A stretch of DNA of 64,000 bases, taken from positions 10,687,169 to 10,751,168 of the forward strand of contig CM022679.1 of assembly GCA_012295275.1 (NCBI GenBank). The letters are read 5' to 3'. Made by a program: the position numbers and the translations under genes. This stretch comes from Chrysomallon squamiferum (Eukaryota > Mollusca > Gastropoda > Neomphalida > Peltospiridae). Positions within the stretch are counted from its first letter, which is position 1. Every line of letters begins with the position of its first letter. Shown here in pieces: positions 37,809 through 52,200 of the stretch. Under the pieces are notes generated by a model. That model had not been told where the DNA came from and did no database searches. It saw only the letters and a program-made list of their open reading frames with translations.

Positions 37809-39517
37809 ATGTTTGTGTGTTTAATTGGATGTATATTTTATATATTTATAATCTCTGTAATATTTTATAAATATTGGAGATAAATGTTATTACTTGGACA
37901 TATCCATGAGAGAATCACTGAATCACTGATACCTGAATGTTTAATGACATATTATATGATTATATCTCCTGCCTATTAAGGATGATAAACAGATATAAGA
38001 AAAAGTTAAGTTCTATCATTCTGCAAAGTAGTCTTCATTTAGCAACATTGATGTTACAATATAATTTTATAAACACCTTATGTTTGAAACAAAACCCTCA
38101 TGCCTGGTAGTTTTAAAAAACTAGTGGGTACACTGGTTGTATTGGAAATTAGTCTAAAGAACACATCAAGTAACCAGCAAGTATTGAATTTTATGATCCA
38201 CAGGTTATTCTTCAATTACTAAAACAAAATGGTTTATAAAATAAACAATTTAAAACAAAACCTCTTCATTATTTGTTTGATGATCACAGAGCTCTTGGTT
38301 GATTGAGAATTAGTCCAAGGAACATATCAAGTGACCAGCAAGTATTCAGTCTGTGATCCACACTTTTATTCTTCAACTAGAAACACAGGATTATTTAATA
38401 ATATGAGCACCTTATCCAAACTTCCTGAGTGTTAGTTTGAATAAACTAGTTACACAGCACTGGTTGGATCACATCAGATGACCAGCAAGTATTGAATTGT
38501 TACCTGCAAGATTTTCTTCAATTGTAACAAGAGATATTTTATAAATAGAAACACCTTATATTTTAAACAAACCCTCATGCCTATTAGTTTTGGTAAACTA
38601 GTGGGATTAATGGTTGGATTGGGAATTAGTCTGAGGAGCACATCAAATAACGAGCAAGTATTGAAGTATTTCCTGCTGCAGTACAAGTTTTGAACTGGTT
38701 ATTAGTCTAAGGAATTGTTCTTCAGTTAGTAATATAGGATATTTTATAATATAATCACCTTATCTTTGTAACAAAAACACGTCATCAGTATTAACTATTA
38801 GTATTAGTAGTTAATATTGCTACAGTATTAACTATTACTATTAGTAGTTAATATAGCATCAGTATTAACTATTACTATTAGTAGTTAATACAGCATCAGT
38901 ATTAACTATTAGCAGTTAATATAGCACTGACTGGATTGGTAATTAGTCTAAGGAAACCATCATTGACTAGGAAATACTGAAACTGGATAACTGATTCAGT
39001 ATTTGCTAATTATTTGATGGTTTCCTTAGACTAATTACCAATCCAATCAGTGCTTTATTAACTGCTAATAGTTAATATAAATACCTTATTTATGAAACAA
39101 TCCCTCATTCCTATTAGTTCTGATAAACTAGTGGGATCTGTGGTTGGATTGGGAATTATTCTAAGGAGCACATCAAGTGACCAGCAGATATTGAATTTAA
39201 CAGCAGGTATACTCTTATATTGCATTCTTGGAGATCAGTGATTATTTATGTATATGTTTTAAGTAACCATGCAAGTTTTAAATCCGTGAATACTTGTTTT
39301 AGAAGTCAGAAACTATTATTCATTTCACTGACTGTAGCTGTTTAAAACAGTAAAAGGTTCATGCATTTGATGAAATATTGACATTGTGTCATATACATAA
39401 ATGTCAGAGTGAAAAAGGACACTTAATCAAAAGTTATTAACAGCTAACATTTAATAATACTGTGCTGCATGATTGTTATCAATGAAATGCCAGAACATTT
39501 ACAAGTTATTTTTTAAA

Positions 39518-39559
<42 letters not shown>

Positions 39560-39611
39560 GTTATTGTCATTATTATGATTATGATGATGATGATGATTAT
39601 GATTATTATTA

Positions 39612-39664
<53 letters not shown>

Positions 39665-42600
39665 GATTATTATTATTAGCTGTCATTAAACAACATAAAA
39701 AATTGCATCATAATTCTTGAAAACAAAACAGAAAAAGGATGAATAGTTTTATTTAAAAATCCTTTAGGCAATCAATAACAATGTCTTCTGTCATAACATC
39801 TATATAAAAATAACCATGTATGCTTGGCATTTAATAAATATTCATGGAAAATGTATTGAAGTGTCACTAAATAGTCCTGTTTGTGTATAAAACTGATGGT
39901 TTGCTCAAATCAGTCAGTGTTACTGGTGCACTGTTTTAAAACTAAACATTACCTGTTGGCTAGAGCAGTGTTACAGATCACTTCAGACAGTATATACAAT
40001 TTTATATGTGCAGTGTCTTCATATGTTCTTAACACTTACTATATGGATAGAGAGAGAGTGTGTTGAATGTGTGTGTGTTTATATATGATCGAAAAGGTGT
40101 ACATCTTTCATGTATCAGTATATAATATCACATATATTATATATTACATATCTTGTGAAACTTTAAAATCATCTAATTTGTAATTTGGAATTGAATCATT
40201 CTGTGAAAATTTAAAGGTTTGATTTATAGTTATGATTTAGGTACAATTATAATCCTATGCAATAAAATTATAAATTGATGCAGTTAATTGCATGGCTGGA
40301 ACATCTTTAAAGTTATTGTTTGTTATTACAGATCATCTTAAATGATTTAAACAGACATGCACACACATACACAAACACCCAAACATGTTGTTAGTTAAAC
40401 CAACTGAAATAAAGCCATTGTTTATCATTCTAAAAAAAATGTTTTATTTAAAATGTCTGTCTGTCTCTTACCCAAATAATTATCCAGAACAATTCAAGTG
40501 TGATAAATAGGTTTTTATTAGTTTTTAATATTTCTAATGTTAATAGATCTTAGAACAGTTTTCATATTACATAACAGTCCTACAGCTTGCCAGAGATAAT
40601 CTTAATCCTATTTTCCTCTAAATAATGTACAAATTTACCAGACTAATTAATACACAAAGAGGTTTAAACTATTTTTCTTTCTTTTTTTCTTTTTTTTACT
40701 TTCTCATATATATGTATGTATGTATTCTTTTTCATCTGGCATTTTTAAATTTAATTTAATTTATTTTTAATTTTATTATTTTATTATTATTATTATTATT
40801 ATTATTTTTCTCCCTCTATCCTGTATAATTTAAAATACCATTGAATATATGTAAAGCAAACAAAGTTAGTTTTAAATACCCATTTTATCTTTAGACATCA
40901 CTGGGAGAAGGAGAGCAAAAATGTTTTATTTTTATATATGTATTTATTATTTTTCATCTGGCATTTTTTTCTTTTCTTTACATTTTTCTTTTTAATTTTA
41001 ATTTTTGTTTTTTTTCTACTGTGTAAATTAAAAGACTATTGAATGAATATATATGTAAACTGAGCAAAGTTAATTTTGGGTTCTGTGAAAACACCCATAT
41101 TATTATTTTTGACATTATTGGGGCTGAGAGAGAAAGTTTTTATTTTTATATATATGTATATATGTAAAGTGCCAGAAGAAAAAAAATAAAAAATAAAAAC
41201 AAATATATATATATATAAATTAAAAGACCATTGAATGTATGTAAACAAAGTTAATTTTTGGTTCTGTGAAAACACCCATTTTATCTTTTGACATTAGTGG
41301 GGGAGAAAGAGGAAATTTTTTATTTATGGAATGGCTATTTTAATCTTTAAAGTTTTTCAGGAGCACATGCAGCAACTCACATGAACATCCTGTACAAAAA
41401 TAGTAATGTAAAGATGTACATGTCCAGTTACATGTGCATCCCTTGTTGAAATTTTACATGAATTATATAAGTAAAACACAGAATTCAGTAATAATGCACA
41501 AATACTGTACTTTCATGTATAAAACGTATAATAAAAATAATACCGCCATTTAATATTATAATAATGATGTAGTTGGACATCTTAGCACAGTGATTAAAAA
41601 AAAATTGTCAGACCCATTTATCATATCATAATACATGTTAATCAATTAATTGTATCAAAACTTGTTTGAAATCTTTAATTCTTTTGAAATTACCATGATT
41701 TGATTGGTTTTTAAATATTTCAGAACATTTTTATATTAATATATTTAGTTACTCAGTATCACATATTCATGATTTTTTTTTTTTTTATAATAATGTTACA
41801 TCAGCAGAAATCTGATGCCACTGTAAGGGCAACTGTTGGCAATCAGTAGCAAAAGATTTTTTTTTTATATATAATCAGGAAAGCCCATACCACAACTCTT
41901 GATAAACCGGTTATCAAATACTGGCTTGAATGGGAAAAACACCAAAGGGTATTTTTAAAGAAACTGATCTGCACTTTAACACATAGCCATAACCTCTATC
42001 ATCAGATATGTGAGTGTAGTAGAAGTTTTATCACCACAGACAATGTCATCTGGTCTCCACCTGTTGTCTTTTGTTTGGAGGCCATTTCCTCTCCCTGGTT
42101 TCACTGCTCTGTTAGTTTCAGGTAATTACAATATACTGCTGTATGTTCTCGTTAAACAATGGGGAGAGCTGGAACCAAGCCAGAAGAATGTATATATATT
42201 TTAAAAGAAAGAAATAAATACATAAAAATTACATTTGTAAGGTCAGATATGTTTGTTCTTTATTCTGTTCAAAAAAAAAAATTATAAAATAAAATAAAAT
42301 AAAATAATATATATATATAATAATTAATTTAACAACAACAAAAAAATATTAATTAATTAAAATAAGATAAAAATCATCATAAATAAATAACTAAAAAGTA
42401 ATAATACAGTTCAAATAATGTTTTCTATTTATCATGTAAAACAACAAAACAAAGAAGTAAAGAAAAGAATCTACTTTCTGTTTATCGAAGGCTGCATAGT
42501 TTTCTTTAAAAATCTTTATAGCATTCAATAACAGTAATTATCTTCTGTCATAAAAGTTATGTATAAATAACCATGAATGCTTGGCATCTAATAAATATTC

Positions 42601-45600
42601 ATGAAAGAAACAACAGGCCCCAATAAAACTAATTAAAAAAACTAAAAAAGCAAGCAAATAAAAAATGAGCAGTAATTATGCATTTTTATTTGAAAATCGT
42701 TATTATATGCATATAACTGGTTATTGCACTAAATGTGCCCAATAACACTTAATATGCATTCATGAAGGAAAACTCTTGGTGTGTTAAGTCATGTATAATT
42801 AATTGTGACTGAGAATCAAAACAAAGAAACAGTTCATTTACCTCCGGCTTACTTAGTATTTAAATATTTCATGCGTGAATCAATTTACCAGTGCTTTTCA
42901 GTTTCCGAGCCAGATATAAAGAAGTAATTCTCAGTACAATGGAGATTAAGATCAACAGTGGAATAGATCATGGTGTTTAAAAGTTAAAATGCTGGACTTG
43001 GCAGTGTATGGTTCATTTCCTTTCTCAGACAAGTAGAAGTGTTTATGGCATCCTGGGTATAAAGGTCTCCACACCTTACGTGTAAATCTACATTTATGAT
43101 GGAACCATTGGAAGACATTTGCATGCACCATGAACACAGTTAGATACTTTTTTTGTTCTCTTCAAACAAATGTATGATATCTTGGTGGACTAGAACAGTT
43201 ATAAGAATGGTTTAATCTTCATGGGTAACAAAATTTGAATGACATGGTCTATATACAGTGTATTTATTTAAATATATATATAAAACAACAACAACAACAA
43301 AAAAAACCTCTCCACCCAAAAAAAAATGTTTTTTTCTCTCTTGCTCTTTCTCCAATTGCTTTACATCATATTTTAGTGTTAATTTTGAAACAAAATCTTT
43401 TGTCCTTTTTATTCTTAAAGTTTCCCTCTCCCTTCAAACAAGTTGTCAAATTTTTTATATTTTTATTAGAAAGGTTGACCAAAGCTATGAGTATAACATG
43501 TTAATATTTGCATAATTTCATTAAAGCTTTTCAAATAGATTTAAAATAGATTTTTATCTATTGATATGTGTGTTTGTGTATAAAAAAATAAAAGTAAAAA
43601 TAAAAATAAAAATAAAAATAATATTAATAATCAAACATCTGTATTGTTTTATTTACAAATGCTATTAAGATTTTATTTTTATTTTTTCCTAAGTATTTCC
43701 ATAAAGTAGGTCATTTCCTTTACATATGTCTATTGAATGACAGGAAATTTAAACTTATTACAGACTCAGTCTCTTAACTTGACTTCCTTATTGCTAGCAT
43801 ACAATTTCTGTAGTTAAAAATCAGTGATCACATTCAGAAAGGTATTTAAACTAAATAAAAGAATGATTGATAAAACAGTACTTTCCAAATTAAACAATAA
43901 CCATTTGAACATACTTTCATATGAAAATTAACAATGTATAAAACAAATGTAATTGACTTCATTATTTCAGCTGCAGGATGTGGGAAGAAAAACACTAACA
44001 TATGACAATTCTCTTTCTGATTTATTTGGAGCATAAAATATTGATAATAATTATTTTATTTTTATTGGTTATTTTAATTTCTAAAAACTTAAATGGGTTT
44101 CTGATATTACTGTTTCTTTAAAATGACATCTTTTATTATTATTATTATTATTATTATTTAATTTATACAGCTTTTATTTTTAAAGATAGAAACAAATATT
44201 TAAAAATGAGCCTGTTTCTTTCTTAGTATAAATCAGTTTTGCTTTTAAAGATAGCAGTAATGTAATTCATAAACATTTTTACATTTGGTTTGTTACTGTG
44301 TATATGACTCCTAAAGCAAGTATTTCTGCTGACACAGGAAACCTAAAGTTTACTTACCTACAAAACTTTTTTTTTCTTTTTTTTTTCTCAGAAACACTAA
44401 ATCAGCAAACACTGCTGAAGCATCTAGTGTGTGTTTGTATGGATGGGGGGAATAAAGAAAAACAAGAAGAAAAAGCAAAACCTCCAAAAAACAAAAACAA
44501 ACAAAAACAATGTACAACAGCACACACATATACACATAAAGAAACACTGCACTGTATATATATATTTTACATTTATCAGATATAATGAAATAATTTAGAA
44601 GTTTAAAGAACAAAAATTTGTATTAGATTTCATTCATAGGGCATTTTAATTTATTTTCTATTATTCTGCAAAATTAGATTAATATATTTCATTTCATTTA
44701 AATTTTAATGATTTAATTTATTAATCACCTTTCCACTGAAGGTTTTTACTTCTTTTCATTCTGACATTAAATTTATTCTAAAAAAATTAAATATTTTCAT
44801 TCTTCACTTTTCAGGAAAAAGGTCGAGATCCTTCCAAACTGATAGGAGAAAATGGCGGCAAAGGTCCACCTGTTGAAAATCAAGTGAAGATAAAATCAGA
44901 CGATGCAGACACAAACAAGAACGATGTGGATGTTGGTGTAATCAGAGGGAAAGCAGTCACCACAGCAGTGGTGACGTACAAACCTAAGTGTGACATCACT
45001 GACAAACAGGCGCTGTCAGCTCTTAATCGTGCCAAGTCTGTTGAGTGTCGACAGCAGATTGCCAATGTCGCATGTCTCAATGCAGATGGCATGCTGTATG
45101 CTCCTAGTCTGCCTAGGTACTGCCCATTGAAAGGTATTTTAACTTCTTACTAGGGTTTTTGGGGGTTTAATTTGTTACATTGAAAATAACTACAGATCTG
45201 TAGGTACTGCCCACTGAAAGATATTCTACCTTTTAATTTTTTTTTTTTTATTATTATTATTTTTTTTTTTTAGGATTCATTGAAGACCTGTGTACCAGTG
45301 GCAGCATTAATGAAAAGTCTAACAAAATGTTTTCAAGTTTCTGATTTACAGTTCACAGCATTTCTAGTAACTCATCACTAATCAGAAAATATGAGAGTAA
45401 TGTAATACTGGTACAAAACATTTGATCGCCCCATTTTACCACTTTACAACTTACCCTAGAATAAATTTTGGTTCTGATTGATTCATCTTGTATGTGATGA
45501 TGTCACAAATACAGAAATATGGCATTCTCCTGATATATTTATTATTTGTGAAAGTACCATTTTGTTGTTATTTGATAAGACTGAACAGCAAAATACAAAA

Positions 45601-46525
45601 AAAAAAAACCAAAATAACAACAACAAAAAAAGAAAAATTGGAAGAACATTAATACATTTAAACTGATTTTTCACAACTCAAAAGATACTCTTTAAATAAA
45701 TATTGTTTTTGGTTATTTTGGGGTTGTGTTTTTTCCCAGTATTTTCATAATTATTTTCCTTTTTTTTCCCCCTTCTTTTTTCTTCTTTTTTTTTTTTTTT
45801 TTTTCTTTCTCTAATTCATCTGTGCACCTGTATGATATATAACTTGCTTTTAAACTATTTTTTTAGATCATCAAAAAATTCTTATTATATTTTTATTTCA
45901 ATGGCAAGAATTTCCTAGCCTATTAAAGACAGGCAGAAACTGGGTTTTATTTTTTTTGAATTTTATTTAATTATTATTATTTTTATTTTTATAAAGGAAA
46001 ACTTATAATTATGGTGATTAGTTTTCATATTGAGTTCTAGAAGGAAAAAAAAAACAACAAAACCAGCAGGTAAGCAACTTAAGGGAAGGGGAACTGATGG
46101 GCCATATGATCCATGCTTTTCATCCCCATTCTTGAGCTCTATCCTGTTCCAGCCACAGCTCCATTACTAGTATACTGAAGGCCAATGTTTCCAGTTTATT
46201 TTGTATAAAATATTCAGTAAATTATTTGTTTTAGCAAGCATGATAAACATGATTAGTTTCTCTTACTAATACCTATTAAAATATTAATGTATGTTAAATG
46301 TGTACTTTAATAAATATTTGATCATTTATTAATTCATTCTTGTAAATATAGTAAATTAGGAAATGGAGAAAAAATGTAATATTGTGTTTATTAATTAGCT
46401 GGTTTACAAAATGTGAAAAAAAAAAGAAGAATAATAATAAACTGTCATTAATTTCTTATTTATAAAAGGAAAGAAACAAAACAACACACACACACACACA
46501 CACACATTTACAGTTTATAATAACA

Positions 46526-46559
<34 letters not shown>

Positions 46560-47952
46560 TAAATATTATCATAACCTATATTCCAGACATATTATTTCAG
46601 TTCTAATCTATACACACACACACACACACATCTACATCCCACACCTCACTTCTCCCGTTTTCTTCTGCTCACGAAAACTTCCTATCATTTCCTTTTGCAA
46701 ATCTAATTTAATAAAATAAAACTTTGATGTTAATTACACTGACTCTGCTATATAATGAGGCTGGATTAGCAACCACAGTCTGGAAGCAGTGCACACACAC
46801 AAGCAGTGTAATAGTGCTCTGTAATTGAAGCAATCCAATCTGATTCAATTTGTTCTGCATCATTTCTTTTTGTTGCTAAGCAAGGTTAAATGTGTTTAGT
46901 GTTCTGGTATATTTAGCTCACTTGCCGACTTCCTTCTTGTGGTCGGACTTATTCTTGGGTGGAATTATCTGAAGAAATGAGATTGTGCGATCACGTTAAA
47001 AACGTTCTCGAGCAGTTCTGAAGGAAAAGGATCATGGTCCTGTTTGTCCATAAGACATGAACGTTTCAAAGTCATCAAATTTAAGTAGTTACGTATCCTG
47101 AAATGCCTAAAAAAAAAAAAAAATAAAAAAAATAAATAAATAAATAAATAAATTTAAAAAAAAAGAGTCAGAACAGAATAAAGTTAAAAAATAAATAATA
47201 ATAAAAAAATAAATAAATAAACAACAACAACAACAACACTGCAAAACCAAAACCAAAACCAAACATGTTTCAGTGTTTACCAGTATTTCTTGCAAAACAA
47301 TATTTTGTCAGAACTCCATTATAGCTCCTTGAAAGATCCATAAAATTTTTCCCCCAAAACACATCTTAAAAAGTCAACAAACTATCCATACCCATTCTAT
47401 TGACTTAGAATTCGTTGGCAGAGTTATAGGTTATTCTGTAGTTAAACATTTTATGCTTGAGTCAGCTTACCATTGCTTTTCAGTTTCCAAGCCAAATTGG
47501 AAAGCAGTAATTCTGAGCACAGTCGATACTAAGATAAATAATGGAAAACTTAATGATGACTGCTTATTATTATATTTACCAATGATCTTATTTCTGTAAA
47601 ATAGGTCAATTGTAAGTACTAAAAAAATTACCCATATTAAATGGATTCTTTTAACCTGTCTTGTACATATTTCTATCAAAGTTTGTATACTGAAAAGTAT
47701 TGGCAAAAATATCGGGCAAATAAAAAGTTTTATTAATCTGAAAAAAAGAATATTTAAATAAAAAAATTTTTAAAATAACAAAAAAAAAAAAATTAAAAGA
47801 AAGAACAAAAAAGCATAAAGCAAAATAAATAATAACAATCAGCAACTTAAATAAATCTGCTGCATTCAAAAATGCCCATCAAAATTTTTCTCTCTCTCTC
47901 TCTCTCTCTGCTATTGTGCTGACTCTATGATATTTCAAAATAAAGTAAGCAA

Positions 47953-48005
<53 letters not shown>

Positions 48006-48511
48006 ATTTCCATACAGGTTGGCACAGAACACAGAGATTTTCTGATAAGATCTTGGTATGGATATCATTCTTAAAGGTCATGGGTGGGTCTGCTGTCTGA
48101 AATGGTTTCATGTGCAGGGTGTTTGTAAACAGGAAACAAAACTGGTTTGGTGCCATCTGGTGGAAATTCTGTTCCATGTGGCTACAGGTTCTTGTTAAAA
48201 CGTTGCTGTGGTGTTGGAAGGGAACAGGTCAAGGGTTATACATATTCTGTTTAAGTTACTAAACAGTTTATTCCTTGGTGGTTTATGTGTGTGTTTTATT
48301 ACACTGTACCTGCTTGGGGGTACAGAAAAAATGGCACTCAGAAAAAAAAAGGGCACCCAGAAGAAATGGCACTGTGCAGATTTGGGAAAAATGGCATCTT
48401 ATTTAGTTTTTTATTGCTTATCGACATTTAGTCATTGGTAGTAGCTGAAGTTCTGTTTACAGTGCATGAATAATATTTGAGATAATGATTTAATGTCAAC
48501 TAAAACCAACC

Positions 48512-48560
<49 letters not shown>

Positions 48561-49154
48561 GTATATCATTTTTATATATGTATGTACATAAAAAATGTAT
48601 GTATTTGTATTTTATGTATGCCATTTTTTATACAATATATAGACATAAACAACATACACAAAACACATGCACATGTGTGGATGTGTTTGTGTGTATGTGT
48701 ATGTATGTATGTATATAATTATATATATTTTTTTTTTTAAGGCAATTTATTCATTAAAAAATTTGACAGTTTTTTTTCCAGATGCCATTTTTTTTGCAGT
48801 GCCATTTTTTCCTACTAATTTAAATACCCATCAGTATTTTATACAGGTCAGAGTTGGATATGTGTTAATTGTGAAATTGCTTTGAAAAATGCCACAGACA
48901 CAATTTTTCCTTTTACTCATTTATTTATCTAATTGAAACAACAATTGTCCATGTTATCAACAGCTGAATAGTATATAATAGTGGGTGTTGCCCTTAAAAC
49001 ATGAGCGTTTTAATATGCTCACTGTTACTATAAAATAACTGAACAGATTAAATGCACAAGTTTTGAAACAGACAGACATAGATATGTAGATAGGTAAATC
49101 GAGATAACAATATACATACATACATTTATTTTCATAATATGTTTTTGAAATGTG

Positions 49155-49202
<48 letters not shown>

Positions 49203-52200
49203 TGTGTGTGTGTGTGGATGGGTGTATAGGTAGGTAGATAATAAATAAATTAAGATGCAGTACAAGTATATATATTCCTATTTGCATAAATAAATGAAAG
49301 AAAAAGATGTGTTATTCAAACAATACAGAAATAATAAACTGACCATCTGCTGTTTTTGTTTGAGGTAACAATAAACTGAATACAAATGTTACTTTTTTTT
49401 TTATTATCTTCTGATTCTAACATTATGAAAAATAAAAATAAAAATGCAGCAATAACGAGGACATCAACAGAACAAAGGCCTGTTCATAGCTCTATATTCC
49501 TAGAATCGTGTATAAATTTCCATTATTCTGATGAAATTTTCATCACAGCTGCAGCACTGCTCCTATCATGTTATGCACTTGTTTCTTGTTTTGAATATCA
49601 TTATCAGCATTTTGAGCACGCAACAAATTTGATGTTCATACATATATATATATATATTTATGTATATATTTATTTATTTTTCATAACTTATCTCCTTTTT
49701 CATTATTTCATTATTTTAGGTTATGCCTTCACACTGCATGATCCAAGTAATTACTGATGTACTTCCATATCTAGATACCTTTTACTTTATTTATTTATTT
49801 ATTTATTTATTTATTATTATCTTTATTATTATTATTTATTTATTTATTTTCTGAGATTGATTTTGATTTATCTCTACTTTGAGTCATCCCACTTACATAC
49901 ACACAAACAACAGATTGTTTTATTTACTTCTGTTTCAGAAGATCAACATAGACACAAGAAGCACTTTAAAATAAATAAATAAATAAATAAACAGGATAAG
50001 CACCTAGAACATCCATGTCTGCATTGATTATTTTTACCAAGAATGTTGCATGCTTCGGCTGTTGCTGAAAAAAAAAAACAATGAAAAAAACAAACCGAAG
50101 AGCAGCTGACTCTCAAACTGTAAATTAAGTATGTTGTTAATACGTCAGCAGTCAGTTTTCTAATGAAAGATTTAATTGCTAGTTAATAGAATTGCTTTTG
50201 CCTATATTTTTTTTTTTTTTTTTTTTTTTAAACATCTTGTTTTTTTCTTCCCCAAAAGCAATTTCTGGTAAGAAGTATGTTCAAAGCACATAATCTAGAG
50301 ATATATCAATCATCTTTTCACAGCTTTCACTTTCCTAATTTTCTTCTTCCACTGGTTTTAACCACAACTTTGTCATTTTAACCTTCATGGTATTTCTGTG
50401 CAAAGGTCACACTGTCTGCAAGCAGAGAAAAAGAATTTTTGCATTTCTGTTCTATCTTAATGTGTATGTTGGCTGTATTCATGCTTATTATTCATACAGG
50501 TGCATATAGTTTATTTTCCCCAAGTCTGTTTTTCAAAAGTTCCTTAACAGAGGTGTATGGTCAAGGTTATTCTGTAGACTTGAAGATCTATCAATTCAGA
50601 AAGAATCTTGTAAAACAAGTATTTGGAAAGAAGTTATCTCTCTACAGAAGATGCCAAATGACATATGTAAAAGAGCATTTACACAGTAACTAGTTGTGGT
50701 AGACCTGTTATCAGTGATAAATTCCATTTACTACTTATTGATGTTACATTTACTCACCTCTTACCTTTCTGGCTAAGATTCAGTAATTCTGGCCAAAAGA
50801 TGTCTTCAACAGTTTAGCACTGGTGATAGTTTTACTCCTTCACTAGATTAAGTTCATGAAATATTTTTCCCATAACTGAAGATTACGTTTTTTTCAGAAT
50901 AATAGTCAACTTTCTTTCTCTGTATGTGTGTGACTCTTTTTCTGTTCTCTAGCTGTCTTTCCTTCTGTTGCTTTCTCTTTCTCTCTCCCCCTCTTCCTGA
51001 CTAAGTTCCCCCTGCATCACTATACATACTAGCAATTATAAGCACATACCAGAGTCTCAGTGTTTATAACAGTTATTTTATTTTTAACAGGAAATGACAC
51101 TGGACACTATTTTGGATGTTTCAAAGATAATCTGAATGATCGAGATCTTGAAGGATCTTTCAAAGAGCTTCCAAACAATTCACCAAAAGTCTGTATTGCT
51201 TTCTGTCTTAGATCAGGTAAGTTGGGGTACAGTTACATACTGATATTTTAAAAAAAAAGTTTTTTATAATTAATAAATCTCTATGACTTGAATTAGTTTT
51301 ACATGGTAACTGGATGTCTGAACTGAATTCATCAGAACATATCCTAATTTCCATTGTAACATGGATTCACTCAAGGTGTCAAAATTTCTTTCTTTTTTGA
51401 TGTATTAGTTATTTTAAAAATTTTGCATTTAATTATTTGTTCCAATTTTTCAGTTCAAATTGTATTCAAATAGTGATAAAATTAAAATTATAATATTAAA
51501 AAATGTAAAATAGGTTTTCAAGTACATCCATGACAAGAGAGAATGCAGATTTGAATTTGAAAGGAAAAATTAATAATGAAAATGGATACAGTTTTTGAAA
51601 AAACCCACAACAATAACAAATATCACAAACACTGATAAAACACAAATGAAACAGTATATATATATTTTTTTAAATTTGTATTAAAAATGTATATTTTTTA
51701 TTCTACTGCTATTTTTGACATATTTAGAATACTTATTTAACATATCTATGCAATGTATTTGTTCATGTACTGCAGGTTTTCGCTATGCTGGCTTGCAGTA
51801 TGGTAAGGAGTGCTGGTGTGGTGATAAATATGGCAAACATGGAATTCTAGCTCAGTCTCAGTGTGACACTAAGTGTCCAACCAGCAGTTCACAAACATGT
51901 GGTGGCTACCTCGCCATGAAGGTGTTCAGTACTGGTTATGGAGGTAATAAATTTATAATTGTAGTGAAATGTTAGCTGTGTTAAGTAAAATATTTAAAAA
52001 ATCTGTATTCTTAGAAATAGCCAACTGAAGTTAAATAGTAAATGTTACTTACAAATAAATACAATATATAAAATGGAAAGTTAATTTTTTTTACTTTAGG
52101 CCATTAATTTTCTTGCAGCAAGAATGCATACTCTGTGGATTGCTTACCTTGGAAATTAGACTCTTTAATCAAATCTAAGAATAAGGATATAAATTTCTCA

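Larger units (their letters stand above)
38040..39215. repeat. Intronic satellite, about six diverged ~160-bp units
   Basis: Units share the order ACCTTAT, CCCTCATGCC, ACTAGTGGG, TGGTTGGATTGGGAATTAGT, CATCAAGTGACCAGCAAGTA and TTCTTCAATT. Starts are near 38068, 38231, 38391, 38535, 38748 and 39079. The fifth unit is expanded by hairpin-forming sequence (38786-39076). Confidence 0.8.
36224..44814 (+). other. Xylosyltransferase intron 1
   Basis: 8.6 kb, the largest intron. Besides the satellites at 38040-39215 and 40700-41320, it contains two copies of a dispersed segment (39758-39850 and 42511-42607) and one copy of another (42840-42962, the partner being in intron 2 at 47428-47545). The stretch 41880-42185 is less AT-rich than its surroundings but shows no recognisable coding or element signature. 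Confidence 0.7.
45134..51090 (+). other. Xylosyltransferase intron 2
   Basis: 6.0 kb. Contains a decoy copy of the preceding exon end (45198-45220), CA, TAA, AT and GT microsatellites, a copy of a dispersed repeat (47428-47545), and a cluster of AAAAATGGCAC motifs in both orientations (48325-48400 and 48772-48812). No extra exon recognised. Confidence 0.7.

Noticed and set aside
48208-48885. Frames in xylosyltransferase intron 2
   Set aside because: Composed largely of GT repeat or lacking any domain; no splice sites consistent with neighbouring phases.
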